Part shown: piece after piece, positions 16,520 through 24,921 of the stretch
How positions within the stretch are numbered: position 1 is the stretch's first letter
Layout of the letters: each line of letters begins with the position of its first letter
Origin: Martinezella tropici
GTDB taxonomy: Bacteria; Pseudomonadota; Alphaproteobacteria; Rhizobiales; Rhizobiaceae
Direction: 5' to 3'
DNA length: 64,000 nt
Assembly (NCBI RefSeq): GCF_003287875.1
Contig: NZ_QMKK01000030.1
Coordinates: forward strand, 124,001-188,000
Program-made: the position numbers and the translations under genes
The notes under the pieces: model-generated
What the model was told of the DNA's origin: nothing
Database searches by the model: none
The model's input: the letters and a program-made list of their open reading frames with translations, nothing else

Positions 16520-17617
16520 ATGGCAGAGATCAGAATAGAAAATCTGCGTAAGCAATTCGGCGGCTTCGTCGCGGTCCAGGATTCAAGCTTCACCATCCAC
16601 GACGGAGAATTCCTGGCACTGCTCGGCCCGTCCGGCTGTGGCAAGACGACGACGCTTCGCATGATCGCCGGACTTGAACTGCCGACCAGCGGCAAGATCT
16701 ACCTTGATGGCGAGGACGTCACTTTCAATCGTGCCAGCGCCCGCGATATTGCCTTCGTCTTCCAGCTTTTTGCGCTCTATCCGCATATGAACGTGCGCAA
16801 GAATATCGGCTTTCCGCTGCTTTCGCAGGGCATGCCGAAGGCCGAGATCCGAAAGCGCGTCGAGGAAACCGCGCGGCTGCTGCAGATCGATCATATCCTG
16901 AACCGCTCCGTCTCCGGACTTGCCGGCGGCGATCGGCAGCGCGTGGCTCTCGGTCGTGCGATCGTACGCCGTTCGAAGTGCTTCCTGATGGATGAACCGC
17001 TTGGCACGCTCGACGCGGAATTCCGCGAAGTGATGGTCCATGAGCTGCGTGAACTCCATAACCGCATCCATGCAACGACGGTCTACGTAACGCATGATCA
17101 GCACGAAGCCATGGCAATGGCCGACAAGATCGCGGTCATGAACCATGGTGTCATCGAGCAATTCGGCACGCCCCAGGAAATCTACAGCAAGCCAGCCACG
17201 ATGTATGTCGCTGACTTCATCGGATCGCCGCCGATGAATTTTATGCGCTTCACCTCCGGCCTTCATAGCGGGGCGAGATCGGTCTCGGTTAACGGCGTCG
17301 ATGTCAGCATTCCCGAAGTGTACCAGGACTTGGCCGAAGCCGAATTGGCGCTGGGCGTCAGGCCGGAACATATCCGCTTCAGCGATGCCTCTCCTTTGCG
17401 CGGAGCGGTCTACGGCAGCGAATATCTCGGAACCAATCAGGTCGTGGCAATCGAGACATCGAGCGGCGTCATCAAAGCGCGCGTTCCTGCGAACCGCAAC
17501 TTTCGCATCGGCGAGACGGTTGGTCTTGAGTTCAACCCGGCCAAGCTCGCGCTGTTCGACTGCAAATCGGGCCGCGCAGTTGCTTCGGCACTCTACTCGG
17601 AGGTTGAACATGGCTGA
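16520..17617 (+). CDS. ABC transporter ATP-binding protein (first of two)
   Basis: A 365-residue MalK/UgpC-type ATPase. Walker A is GPSGCGKTT, Walker B is CFLMDEPLGTLD, and the H-loop is VTHDQHEA. The signature loop reads LAGGDRQR instead of the usual LSGGQ/LSGGEQQR, and the Q-loop region is VFQLFALYPH. Two different ATPases in one importer with one variant signature suggest an asymmetric nucleotide-binding pair. The C-terminal 120 residues form the TOBE-like regulatory domain (LGVRPEHIRF). It overlaps the second ATPase by eight bases. Confidence 0.88.
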   Translation: MAEIRIENLRKQFGGFVAVQDSSFTIHDGEFLALLGPSGCGKTTTLRMIAGLELPTSGKIYLDGEDVTFNRASARDIAFVFQLFALYPHMNVRKNIGFPLLSQGMPKAEIRKRVEETARLLQIDHILNRSVSGLAGGDRQRVALGRAIVRRSKCFLMDEPLGTLDAEFREVMVHELRELHNRIHATTVYVTHDQHEAMAMADKIAVMNHGVIEQFGTPQEIYSKPATMYVADFIGSPPMNFMRFTSGLHSGARSVSVNGVDVSIPEVYQDLAEAELALGVRPEHIRFSDASPLRGAVYGSEYLGTNQVVAIETSSGVIKARVPANRNFRIGETVGLEFNPAKLALFDCKSGRAVASALYSEVEHG

Positions 17618-18635
17618 CGTTGTTCTCAAGGATCTTAACAAGCGTTTCGGCGATACACAGGCTCTGGTTGATTTGGACCTCTCGATCCGTGACGGTGAAT
17701 TCGTCGTTCTGCTTGGGCCAACGGGCGCCGGGAAGACGACCACGCTGCGCCTTATTGCCGGCCTGGAGCGCCCTGACAGCGGACGCATCGAAATCGGCGG
17801 CCGCAACGTCGCGGGCGAAGCTCCCGCCGACAGGGACGTCGCGTTCGTCTTCCAGCAATATTCGCTCTATCCGCACATGACGGTCTACGACAATCTCGCC
17901 TTTCCGCTGCGAGCGCCGGCGCGCAAGCTTTCAAGCGAAGAGGTCGACCGCCGGGTCCGGGAAATTGCGCGCATGGTCAGGATCGACCACAAGCTCGAGA
18001 ATCGTGCGACCCGTCTGTCGGGTGGCGAAATGCAGCGTGTTGCGATCGGAAGGGCGCTGGTGCGTCGTCCCGCGATCTATCTCATGGACGAGCCGCTTTC
18101 TTCGCTCGACGCAAAGCTGCGTGCGGAGCTTCGTCTGGAACTGAAGCGCATCCAGAAAGAGCTTGGCTCGACCCTCCTCTATGTAACCCATGACCAGGTC
18201 GAAGCCATGACGATGGCGGATCGGATCGGCATCGTTGCACAAGGACGGCTGCTGCAGGTCGGAACGCCGCGTGAAATTTATGGCAATCCGGCCAGTCTTC
18301 ATGTCGCGGCACGTCTCGGCCAACCGCACATCAACCTCTTGCCACCTGGTCTTCTCGGTGGCGCCAATCCTCCGCCTGGAACCAAGACGATCGGCGCGCG
18401 AACCGAGCATCTCGATATCATCCCCGATCAGAACGCCAATGCCGAAATAGACTGGATCGAGCATCTGGGCGATCAGAACCACCTGCATATCAGGGTGGGC
18501 GACCACAAGCTCGTCACGCTTGCCGATCCATATCTTGCGATCCGGCCGGGTGATCGAATTAGCCTGTCGCTGCGCGATCCGCTCTATTTCGATGCCAGCG
18601 GCCAGCGGCTTGGATGGACAGCAGAACGAAACTGA
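17610..18635 (+). CDS. ABC transporter ATP-binding protein (second of two)
   Basis: A 341-residue UgpC/MalK-type ATPase with Walker A GPTGAGKTT, Q-loop VFQQYSLYPHM, signature LSGGEMQR, Walker B IYLMDEPLSSLDAKLR and H-loop VTHDQVEA, followed by a TOBE-like C-terminus with a variant GARTEHLDI. All catalytic motifs are canonical, unlike its partner. It is the last gene of the importer; the DhaK-DhaL kinase starts 30 bases later, so uptake and phosphorylation genes are physically linked. Confidence 0.9.
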   Translation: MADVVLKDLNKRFGDTQALVDLDLSIRDGEFVVLLGPTGAGKTTTLRLIAGLERPDSGRIEIGGRNVAGEAPADRDVAFVFQQYSLYPHMTVYDNLAFPLRAPARKLSSEEVDRRVREIARMVRIDHKLENRATRLSGGEMQRVAIGRALVRRPAIYLMDEPLSSLDAKLRAELRLELKRIQKELGSTLLYVTHDQVEAMTMADRIGIVAQGRLLQVGTPREIYGNPASLHVAARLGQPHINLLPPGLLGGANPPPGTKTIGARTEHLDIIPDQNANAEIDWIEHLGDQNHLHIRVGDHKLVTLADPYLAIRPGDRISLSLRDPLYFDASGQRLGWTAERN

Positions 18636-18665
18636 CATAGTGGCATAAACGACGGATCTCACTCC

Positions 18666-20306
18666 ATGAAACATTTCTTCAATCGCCGGGAAACCATCGT
18701 CACCGAAGCCCTGGATGGCTTGCTCTTGACGAGCGACCCTGCCCGTCTGGCCCGTCTGGACACCTTTCCCGAGATCAAGGTGATTCTCCGCGCGGACTGG
18801 GATAGATCCGGGGTTGCTATCATCTCCGGCGGCGGCGCCGGGCACGAGCCCTCGCATGCAGGCTTCGTCGGCAGGGGCATGCTCACAGCAGCGGTATCGG
18901 GCGAAATCTTTGCCTCGCCGAGTGTCGATGCGGTGCTGACTGCAATCCGTGCCGTAACGGGTCCAAAGGGTGCGCTGCTCATCGTCAAAAACTACACAGG
19001 TGACCGCCTGAACTTCGGCCTTGCCGCCGAGAAGGCGCGTGCCGAAGGCTTCGACGTCGAGATGGTGATTGTCGCCGACGATATTGCAATCCCTGGCATC
19101 AACCAGCCGCGTGGCGTTGCCGGTACGCTGTTCGTGCACAAGATCGCAGGCTACCACGCCGAGGCGGGCGCTGATCTCAAAACGGTGGCGGAGCAGGCAA
19201 CCGCCGCAGCGGGCGACATCGTCTCGCTTGGCATGTCCCTGTCGACCTGCAGTGCACCGGGTCAGACGCATGAGGACCGGCTTGGCGCTAACGAGGGAGA
19301 ACTCGGCCTCGGAATCCACGGCGAGCCAGGGGTCGAGCGCATCGCCCTGCAGCCGGTTGCCGACCTTGTCGCCACGATGGCCGAGCGGCTGGCCGCCAAG
19401 CTGGACAGTTCGCAGAATCATGCATTGCTGGTCAACAACCTCGGCGCCGTGCCGCCGCTTGAGATGGGCGTGATAGCCAATGCCGTATTGTCGTCTCCCC
19501 TAAGGCGCTGCGTGCGGCTTATCATCGGGCCCGCGCCAATGATGACCGCGCTCAACATGAATGGCTTTTCGCTGTCGCTGATCCGGCTGGACGCTACCCG
19601 TGAAGCCGCCCTGAAGGCCGCCGTCGCTCCGCACGCCTGGCCGCCCGCGACCGAACGGCATGAGATCGCTATCATTCCTGCCCCTCAAAGGGCGCTTGCG
19701 CAGAACGAAGCGAGGGTGGCCAGCGATGATAGGCAAAGCCGTCTTCTCCTGACGACGCTTTGCGAACATCTGATTTCCCTCGAGGAAGAGCTCAATCGCC
19801 TGGATGGCCGCGTCGGTGACGGTGATACCGGCTCTACGGTGGCGCAGGGTGCCCGCAGCATTCTTTCCCGCGTGGACAAGCTGCCGCTGAAGGATCCCGC
19901 CGCCACGATGGCCTCGATCGGCGAGATTCTGAGCACGAGCATGGGCGGCTCCAGCGGCGTGCTGCTATCGATCTTCTTCACCGCCGCATCCAAGGCCATG
20001 GCCGAAAAGAAAGATATCGCTGCTGCCCTGCTTGCGGGACTAAATCGGATGACGTTCTATGGAGGAGCTGGCGTCGGCGATCGCACAATGGTCGACGCGC
20101 TGGCTCCGGCTTTGGCCGCTCTGACATCGGGAGATCTCGCGGCCGCGGCAAGGGCAGCCGCAGCAGGTGCGGAGGCGACAAAGGCGATGCGGAAGGCAAA
20201 AGCCGGACGGGCTTCCTATGTCGGCGAGAAGGATCTGGAGGGAGTGCCTGATCCAGGTGCCGTGGCGGTGGCAGGTGTATTCGAAATGGTGGCATCGCTG
20301 GCATGA
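18666..20306 (+). CDS. Dihydroxyacetone kinase family, DhaK-DhaL fusion (ATP type)
   Basis: A 546-residue fused kinase. Residues 1-330 are a DhaK domain: GGGAGHEP with His60, NYTGD with Asp113, and the covalent substrate His218 in GLGIHGEPG (hemiaminal with the ketone). From about 355 a DhaL domain follows, with the nucleotide motif GDGDTGST at 384-391 and the late GRASYVGEKDLEGVPDPG. The DGDTG form is the ATP-using type, as in single-chain kinases. The expected reaction is phosphorylation of dihydroxyacetone or a related ketose such as erythrulose. It lies between the importer and a PTS-type DhaL gene and may be the main catabolic kinase. Confidence 0.88.
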   Translation: MKHFFNRRETIVTEALDGLLLTSDPARLARLDTFPEIKVILRADWDRSGVAIISGGGAGHEPSHAGFVGRGMLTAAVSGEIFASPSVDAVLTAIRAVTGPKGALLIVKNYTGDRLNFGLAAEKARAEGFDVEMVIVADDIAIPGINQPRGVAGTLFVHKIAGYHAEAGADLKTVAEQATAAAGDIVSLGMSLSTCSAPGQTHEDRLGANEGELGLGIHGEPGVERIALQPVADLVATMAERLAAKLDSSQNHALLVNNLGAVPPLEMGVIANAVLSSPLRRCVRLIIGPAPMMTALNMNGFSLSLIRLDATREAALKAAVAPHAWPPATERHEIAIIPAPQRALAQNEARVASDDRQSRLLLTTLCEHLISLEEELNRLDGRVGDGDTGSTVAQGARSILSRVDKLPLKDPAATMASIGEILSTSMGGSSGVLLSIFFTAASKAMAEKKDIAAALLAGLNRMTFYGGAGVGDRTMVDALAPALAALTSGDLAAAARAAAAGAEATKAMRKAKAGRASYVGEKDLEGVPDPGAVAVAGVFEMVASLA

Positions 20307-20328
20307 GCGCGCGCAGGGAGGATATTGG

Positions 20329-20943
20329 GTGCAGGCAGAACCGGCTCTTCTCATGGGATTGATCGAAACTTGCCGCGCGACGATCGCGGCGAACAGCGAC
20401 CATCTCTGCGGGCTCGATCGTGCGATCGGTGATGGCGATCACGGGACGAACATGCGGCGCGGCTGCGAGGCGGTGAGCGCGGAGGAAGCCTCCGTATCGC
20501 TCCTTCCGTTGCCGGACGCGCTTGAAAAAATTGGCCTGACGCTCGTAATGAACATAGGAGGAGCGGCAGGTCCTCTTTACGGAACGCTGCTGATGGAGAT
20601 AGGCCGCGAGCTCCGCGCACTCGACGACAAACAGGATTTCCCCTCGGTACTGAAGCAGGCGATTGACGCAGTCGCGCGTCGCGGGCGCTCGCATGCTGGG
20701 GACAAGACCCTTCTCGATGTCCTGTATCCGGTCCAGGATGCACTCGCACGCCGCGTGCCTTTGACGGATATTGCGCGGCAGGCCGCACTTTCCGCCGAAC
20801 TGACTGCTGCAATGAAGGCCATGCGCGGGCGCGCCTCCTATCTTGGAGACAGGTCAATCGGCCATGTCGATCCGGGTGCTTCGAGTTGTGCGCTTCTGAC
20901 CGTCGCGATCTGCCGTTACCTTGAGGAGTACCGCCTGGCATGA
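20329..20943 (+). CDS. dhaL: DhaL, ADP-binding subunit of a PTS-dependent DAK kinase
   Basis: A 204-residue standalone DhaL. Its nucleotide motif IGDGDHGTNM (residues 33-42) is the PTS-type form, in which bound ADP is a cofactor rephosphorylated by DhaM, in contrast to DGDTG in the fused kinase upstream. NIGGAAGPLYGT, GDKTLLDVLYPV and KGRASYLG-type RGRASYLGDRSIGHVDPG are all present. The GTG at 20329 was chosen because AGGGAGG ends seven bases upstream; the first ATG is 20353. Its stop overlaps the dhaM start (ATGA), so the subunits are coupled. Confidence 0.88.
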   Translation: MQAEPALLMGLIETCRATIAANSDHLCGLDRAIGDGDHGTNMRRGCEAVSAEEASVSLLPLPDALEKIGLTLVMNIGGAAGPLYGTLLMEIGRELRALDDKQDFPSVLKQAIDAVARRGRSHAGDKTLLDVLYPVQDALARRVPLTDIARQAALSAELTAAMKAMRGRASYLGDRSIGHVDPGASSCALLTVAICRYLEEYRLA

Positions 20944-21338
20944 ATGGGAAGACACCTAACGTTGGGATTGTGATCGTTTCCCACTCGCCGCTTGTCGCGC
21001 GCGGGACCGCCGACATGGTGCGGCAGATGGTCGGCGATAGCGTGCCGCTTGCCTGGTCCGGCGGCAACCGTGATGGCGAGCTCGGCACGGATGCCGGCGG
21101 CATTCTCAAGGCCATCGAGGAAGCCTGGTCGGAAGCGGGCGTCGCCGTCTTCGTCGACCTGGGTGGGGCCGAGACGAACAGCGAGATGGCTATCGAGATG
21201 CTCGGTCTGCCACGATCGGAAAAGGTATCGATCTGCAACGCCCCCGTTGTGGAGGGGGCCGTCATCGCAGCGGCCGAGGCCTCTGGTGGCGCACCGCTCA
21301 GCAGGGTGGTTGCAACGGCAGAGGAGCTTTCGGCTTGA
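20940..21338 (+). CDS. dhaM: DhaM, EIIA-like phosphocarrier of a DAK system
   Basis: A 132-residue protein that is the EIIA-Man-like DhaM domain alone. The phosphorylated His15 lies in GIVIVSHSPLVARG, and the rest follows the family (AWSGGNRDGELGTDAGGI, VFVDLGGAETNSEMA). DhaM takes phosphate from phospho-HPr and passes it to ADP on DhaL. In many bacteria DhaM is fused to HPr and EI-like domains; here these are separate genes immediately downstream (overlaps of four bases). It acts in the cytoplasm. Confidence 0.9.
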   Translation: MNGKTPNVGIVIVSHSPLVARGTADMVRQMVGDSVPLAWSGGNRDGELGTDAGGILKAIEEAWSEAGVAVFVDLGGAETNSEMAIEMLGLPRSEKVSICNAPVVEGAVIAAAEASGGAPLSRVVATAEELSA

Positions 21339-21682
21339 TGAGTGGCGGATTGCGCATAGGAAGCCGGGAGGCCGGGCAGGTGCAGACCAGTTGTCAGACT
21401 GAGGTCGAGGTGAAGCATGGTGTGGGATTGCACGCTCGGCCTTCAGTCACGTTCACGCGCCTGGCAAAATCGTTCCCTTGCTCGATCGAAGTCGCGGTCA
21501 ATGGCAGCGACATCTGGCTGAACGGCAAGAGCATCATCAAGATCATGGGTGCAAGGATCCGCAAGGGTTCGCTCCTCAAGATCCGCGCCGATGGAATCCT
21601 CGCTGAAGAAGCGATCCGTGCATTGAAGGAGCTCGTCGAGCGCAACTTCGATGAGGAAAAGAGGCATGGCCGCACCGTTTAG
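21335..21682 (+). CDS. HPr-family phosphocarrier protein of the DAK cluster
   Basis: A 115-residue HPr with the active His33 in GLHARPSVTF and the regulatory Ser-type region NGKSIIKIMG further on. The N-terminus is about 20 residues longer than in standard HPr (about 88), although a later start cannot be excluded. It overlaps dhaM by four bases and the enzyme I frame follows with overlap. It is expected to carry phosphate from the adjacent EI to DhaM, making a dedicated relay separate from the PTS-Ntr present in most alphaproteobacteria. Confidence 0.88.
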   Translation: MMSGGLRIGSREAGQVQTSCQTEVEVKHGVGLHARPSVTFTRLAKSFPCSIEVAVNGSDIWLNGKSIIKIMGARIRKGSLLKIRADGILAEEAIRALKELVERNFDEEKRHGRTV

Positions 21683-23246
21683 ATTGAAAGCCACCAGCGC
21701 TTCGCCAGGCGTTGCCACCGGGCCAGCCTATATCGCTGAGCCGCTGGCCGCCGCCCCGTCGCCGCCGTCAAGCCTTTCCGGACATGCTGAACTCGGCGAT
21801 GCGATCAAGACGGCTATCCGCGAGCTGCAGAACCTTGCTGCCGGAACAGATCCCCAGAGCAGCGATATCATCGAGTTTCAGATCGAAGTCCTCCAGGATC
21901 CGACGTTGACGGAGATGGCTGGCGCGCGGATCGATGCAGGCGAGAACGTCGCATTCGCATGGGTCGGGACACTCCAGGGATACATCCGTGAACTGGAATG
22001 CTCGGAAGAGGACCAAATGCGGGCGCGCGCCGTCGACATCGTCGACATCAAGAATCGCGTCCTGGCAGTCCTCACGGGAACGCAACTCGACGACTTTCCA
22101 GCCGGATCCATCTATGTCGGAAGGGACATGGAACCCAGCCGCTTTCTCGCCCACGACTGGTCGGCAGGTGGAGGTATCGCTCTTTATGCCGGCAGCGCCG
22201 TCGGCCACGTCGCCCTGCTTGCCAGATCCCGGTCAATCCCGATGGTAATCGGCGCCGGCCAATTCACGACGGAAGGGGGACAGCATATCGGGGTTGATGG
22301 TGATTCAGGTGTCGTCGTGCTTCAGGCAGCTCAGGAAAACGCAACGCCGGCTCAGGTCAACCATCCCGTGACGAGCACGCCATCGCCAACCGACAATGGC
22401 AGTCTGCGCACGGCAGACGGTTCGCAGGTACTGTTGTCCGTCAACGTCAACGCTCCCGATGAAGTCGATTCGATCCTTGCCGCTACAACTGCCGGCATCG
22501 GGTTGATGCGCTCGGAATTCACAGTGACGTCACTTGGTGACGCTGCAAACGAAGAAAAACAATTCGCGATCTACCGCCGGCTCCTCGATTGGGCGGATGG
22601 CCGAGCGGTAACGATCCGCATGTTGGATATCGGCGGCGACAAGCCGCTCTCCGGCCTCACCGAAGCGTCTTCGTTGCGAGGCGTCCGCCTTCTCCTTGCC
22701 CGGCCGGAAATTGCGAGCGTTCAAGCCCGCGCGCTCCTGCGCGCAGCCGTCTTCGGCAATTTACGCGTCATGCTGCCGATGGTGACTTTTCCGTCCGATG
22801 TCGACAATATCAGACAAATCTTTCGCGAAGAATCCACTGAGCTCGCGCGCAGGGGCGTGCCGCACAGGATCCCGCCGATCGGGATGATGGTGGAGGTTCC
22901 GGCTGCGGCGCTCATGCTCGACCGGTTCGAAAGCGCGGACTTCTTTTCGTTCGGTACGAACGACCTTGCGCAATACCTTGTCGCTTCGGCACGCGAGGAT
23001 GCCGACTTCGCTGTTTATCAAGACCGCGCCGTGCCGGCGGTGCTGCGCCTGCTGTCGCAGGCCGTGAAGCTTGCCAGGGCCAAACCAGTCAGCATCTGCG
23101 GCGACATGGCCGGCGATCCATCCCGGACTGCAGATCTTCTTGCCGCAGGCATATATCATTTTTCCGTGGCGCCCACTCGACTTCCCGCGATAAGATCGGC
23201 AATCGTCGGTCTGAATGCCGATGGGACAAAGGCAGCCGGAGAATAA
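21666..23246 (+). CDS. PEP-protein phosphotransferase (enzyme I)
   Basis: A 526-residue enzyme I, shorter than the usual 570. It has the swivelling His at residue 181 (GSAVGHVALLARSRSIPMVIG), the PEP-binding motif GIGLMRSEF, the signature FFSFGTNDLAQYLVAS and the active Cys in SICGDMAGDP near the end. ATG 21666 is preferred because the family begins a few residues before the 'SASPGVATGPAYI' motif; the frame stays open to 21651. It starts the phosphate chain PEP to EI to HPr to DhaM to DhaL to DhaK. The H domain deviates from the usual GGRTSHTAI form. Confidence 0.9.
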   Translation: MAAPFRLKATSASPGVATGPAYIAEPLAAAPSPPSSLSGHAELGDAIKTAIRELQNLAAGTDPQSSDIIEFQIEVLQDPTLTEMAGARIDAGENVAFAWVGTLQGYIRELECSEEDQMRARAVDIVDIKNRVLAVLTGTQLDDFPAGSIYVGRDMEPSRFLAHDWSAGGGIALYAGSAVGHVALLARSRSIPMVIGAGQFTTEGGQHIGVDGDSGVVVLQAAQENATPAQVNHPVTSTPSPTDNGSLRTADGSQVLLSVNVNAPDEVDSILAATTAGIGLMRSEFTVTSLGDAANEEKQFAIYRRLLDWADGRAVTIRMLDIGGDKPLSGLTEASSLRGVRLLLARPEIASVQARALLRAAVFGNLRVMLPMVTFPSDVDNIRQIFREESTELARRGVPHRIPPIGMMVEVPAAALMLDRFESADFFSFGTNDLAQYLVASAREDADFAVYQDRAVPAVLRLLSQAVKLARAKPVSICGDMAGDPSRTADLLAAGIYHFSVAPTRLPAIRSAIVGLNADGTKAAGE

Positions 23247-23247
23247 G

Positions 23248-23658
23248 ATGGCGCGCGAAGATACCGAAGACGCCATTATCGCCTACAAGTCCATTCTGGC
23301 GCAAATCATCGACAACCGACCATCCGGAACACGCCAGCGGCTGGCCACGGAACTGGGAAAACATCGAAGCTTCGTCACGCAGATCACAAGTCCGGCCTAC
23401 GCGACACCACTTCCTGCCCGACATCTCGCGACGATCTTCCGGGTATGCCATTTCAGCGGCGCCGAACAGGAGCGTTTTCTGCACGCTTACCAGGCCGCCC
23501 ATCCTGGCAAACTGCCGGAGCTTAGCGCCTCGGAAAAGCTGCGGCATCTTTCGCTGATGGTCCCTGATTTCGGTGACGAGCGACGCAATCGGCTGCTGGA
23601 GGAGGCAATCGCAGACCTGGTGCTGAAGATCGCCGCGCTTTCCGGACCGCCCGAGTGA
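23248..23658 (+). CDS. Uncharacterised small HTH-like protein in the DAK cluster
   Basis: A 136-residue protein I do not recognise. Residues 20-60 (RQRLATELGKHRSFVTQITSPAYATPLPARHLATIFRVC) look like an XRE-like helix-turn-helix: a recognition-helix pattern followed by 'P-ARHL-TIF'. The rest is helical and charged, with 'SASEKLRHLSLMVPDFGDERRNRLLEEAI'. It starts two bases after the enzyme I stop and precedes the second DhaK by about 60 bases. It could be the missing regulator of the cluster or a kinase-associated protein; no function is claimed. Confidence 0.7.
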   Translation: MAREDTEDAIIAYKSILAQIIDNRPSGTRQRLATELGKHRSFVTQITSPAYATPLPARHLATIFRVCHFSGAEQERFLHAYQAAHPGKLPELSASEKLRHLSLMVPDFGDERRNRLLEEAIADLVLKIAALSGPPE

Positions 23659-23717
23659 ACAGGGGATTGCGCATGGGGCAAAGAGACTGAGATGATCATC
23701 GCCTTGGGAGGGGCTCG

Positions 23718-24710
23718 ATGAAGAAATTCATGAACACGGCGGAGACCATGGTCGCTGAAAGCATCGAAGGCTTCGTGCGTGCCCATGAAGAATTCGTTGC
23801 GTTTGGCGCCGACCGCAAATTCATACGCCGTCGCCGCTTGGTTCCCGGCAAGGTCGCAATCATCTCCGGCGGCGGGGCGGGCCACGAGCCAATGCACATC
23901 GGCTTTGTCGGTCGCGGAATGCTCGATGCCGCCTGTGTCGGGCATGTTTTCACATCTCCGACGCCGAGCCAGATCATCAGCGCGATCGAGGAAACGGACA
24001 CTGGCGCCGGTTGCCTGCTGGTCGTGAAAAACTATGACGGCGACGTGATGAACTTTGAGATGGCGGCAGAGATGGCGGCCGGCCGGCACGGTATCGAAAT
24101 GGTTCTTGCCTGCGACGACATCGAAACGGTGAGAGCCGGCGACGGCCGTGGACGGCGCGGCGTTGCCGGCACGGTTATCACAGAAAGGCTTCTTGGTGCT
24201 GCGGCTGAGCAGGGTGCATCGCTCGCACAGCTGAAAGCCATCGGCGACAGCCTCTCGCCGCGCATTCGGTCGATGGGTGTTGCCCTGACCGGTGTGACGG
24301 TGCCGCACACGCAGCGCAAGACGTTCACGCTCGGATCAAACGAGATAGAAATGGGCGTCGGGATTCACGGGGAGCCAGGCCATTCAAGGCAGCCCTTTGC
24401 CAAGGCCAACGCCATCGTCAGACGTCTTTGCGAGGCAATCGTCGACGACATCAGACAAACCACGGACAAAGGACTGTTGCTCGTCAACGGACTTGGCGGC
24501 ACTCCACCAGCCGAACTCTATCTCGCCTATAATATTGCTCACGACTTCATGGTCGAGCACGGCCTGCGGATCGAGCGCTCGCTTGTCGGCACTTATGCCA
24601 CGTCGCTCGACATGCAGGGCCTTTCCGTCACGCTCGCTTTCCTGAGCGACGACGAGTTTTCTCTGTGGGATTCGCCCGTTTCAACCGCTGCGTTGCGCTG
24701 GGGCTGCTAG
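23718..24710 (+). CDS. dhaK: DhaK, substrate-binding subunit of PTS-type DAK kinase
   Basis: A 330-residue single-domain DhaK, the substrate-binding subunit lacking DhaL. The active-site set is complete: GGGAGHEP with His56, NYDGD with Asp109, and the covalent His217 in GVGIHGEPGHS. It completes the set needed by the standalone DhaL and DhaM, although it is separated from them by enzyme I and the unknown small gene. It differs clearly from the DhaK half of the upstream fusion (for example in the 80-140 region), so the two kinases may serve different ketose substrates or enantiomers. GGGAGGGG lies just upstream of the ATG. Confidence 0.9.
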   Translation: MKKFMNTAETMVAESIEGFVRAHEEFVAFGADRKFIRRRRLVPGKVAIISGGGAGHEPMHIGFVGRGMLDAACVGHVFTSPTPSQIISAIEETDTGAGCLLVVKNYDGDVMNFEMAAEMAAGRHGIEMVLACDDIETVRAGDGRGRRGVAGTVITERLLGAAAEQGASLAQLKAIGDSLSPRIRSMGVALTGVTVPHTQRKTFTLGSNEIEMGVGIHGEPGHSRQPFAKANAIVRRLCEAIVDDIRQTTDKGLLLVNGLGGTPPAELYLAYNIAHDFMVEHGLRIERSLVGTYATSLDMQGLSVTLAFLSDDEFSLWDSPVSTAALRWGC

Positions 24711-24858
24711 GTGCCCACATGACTGCAGAGGTATCCAGTGTGTACAAGGCCCGCATGTTTCTGGAAAAATCGGATCTGCCAATGCCGATGCTCGAAATTG
24801 AAATCGTGATGGATCGACTCCTCTTCCTTCAGTGAAGGATCATGATATTCGATGACCT

Positions 24859-24903
24859 CGGAAGGGCGGGCCATCCCACAGTCAACGGCCCGCATGTCTT
24901 CCG
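24859..24903. terminator. Possible terminator between convergent DhaK and amine oxidase genes
   Basis: CGGAAG (24859-24864) pairs with CTTCCG (24898-24903), and GCGGGCC (24866-24872) with GGCCCGC (24887-24893), giving an interrupted 13-bp GC-rich stem. It lies just after the amine oxidase stop (minus strand) and about 150 bases after dhaK. It lacks a clear T-run, so termination is only likely. Confidence 0.45.
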
Positions 24904-24921
24904 ACGGTCTGCTGCTACACT

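Noticed and set aside
17931..19421. 496-codon minus-strand frame opposite the ATPase and DhaK genes
   Set aside because: It spans two well-supported plus-strand genes and has no protein-like motif.
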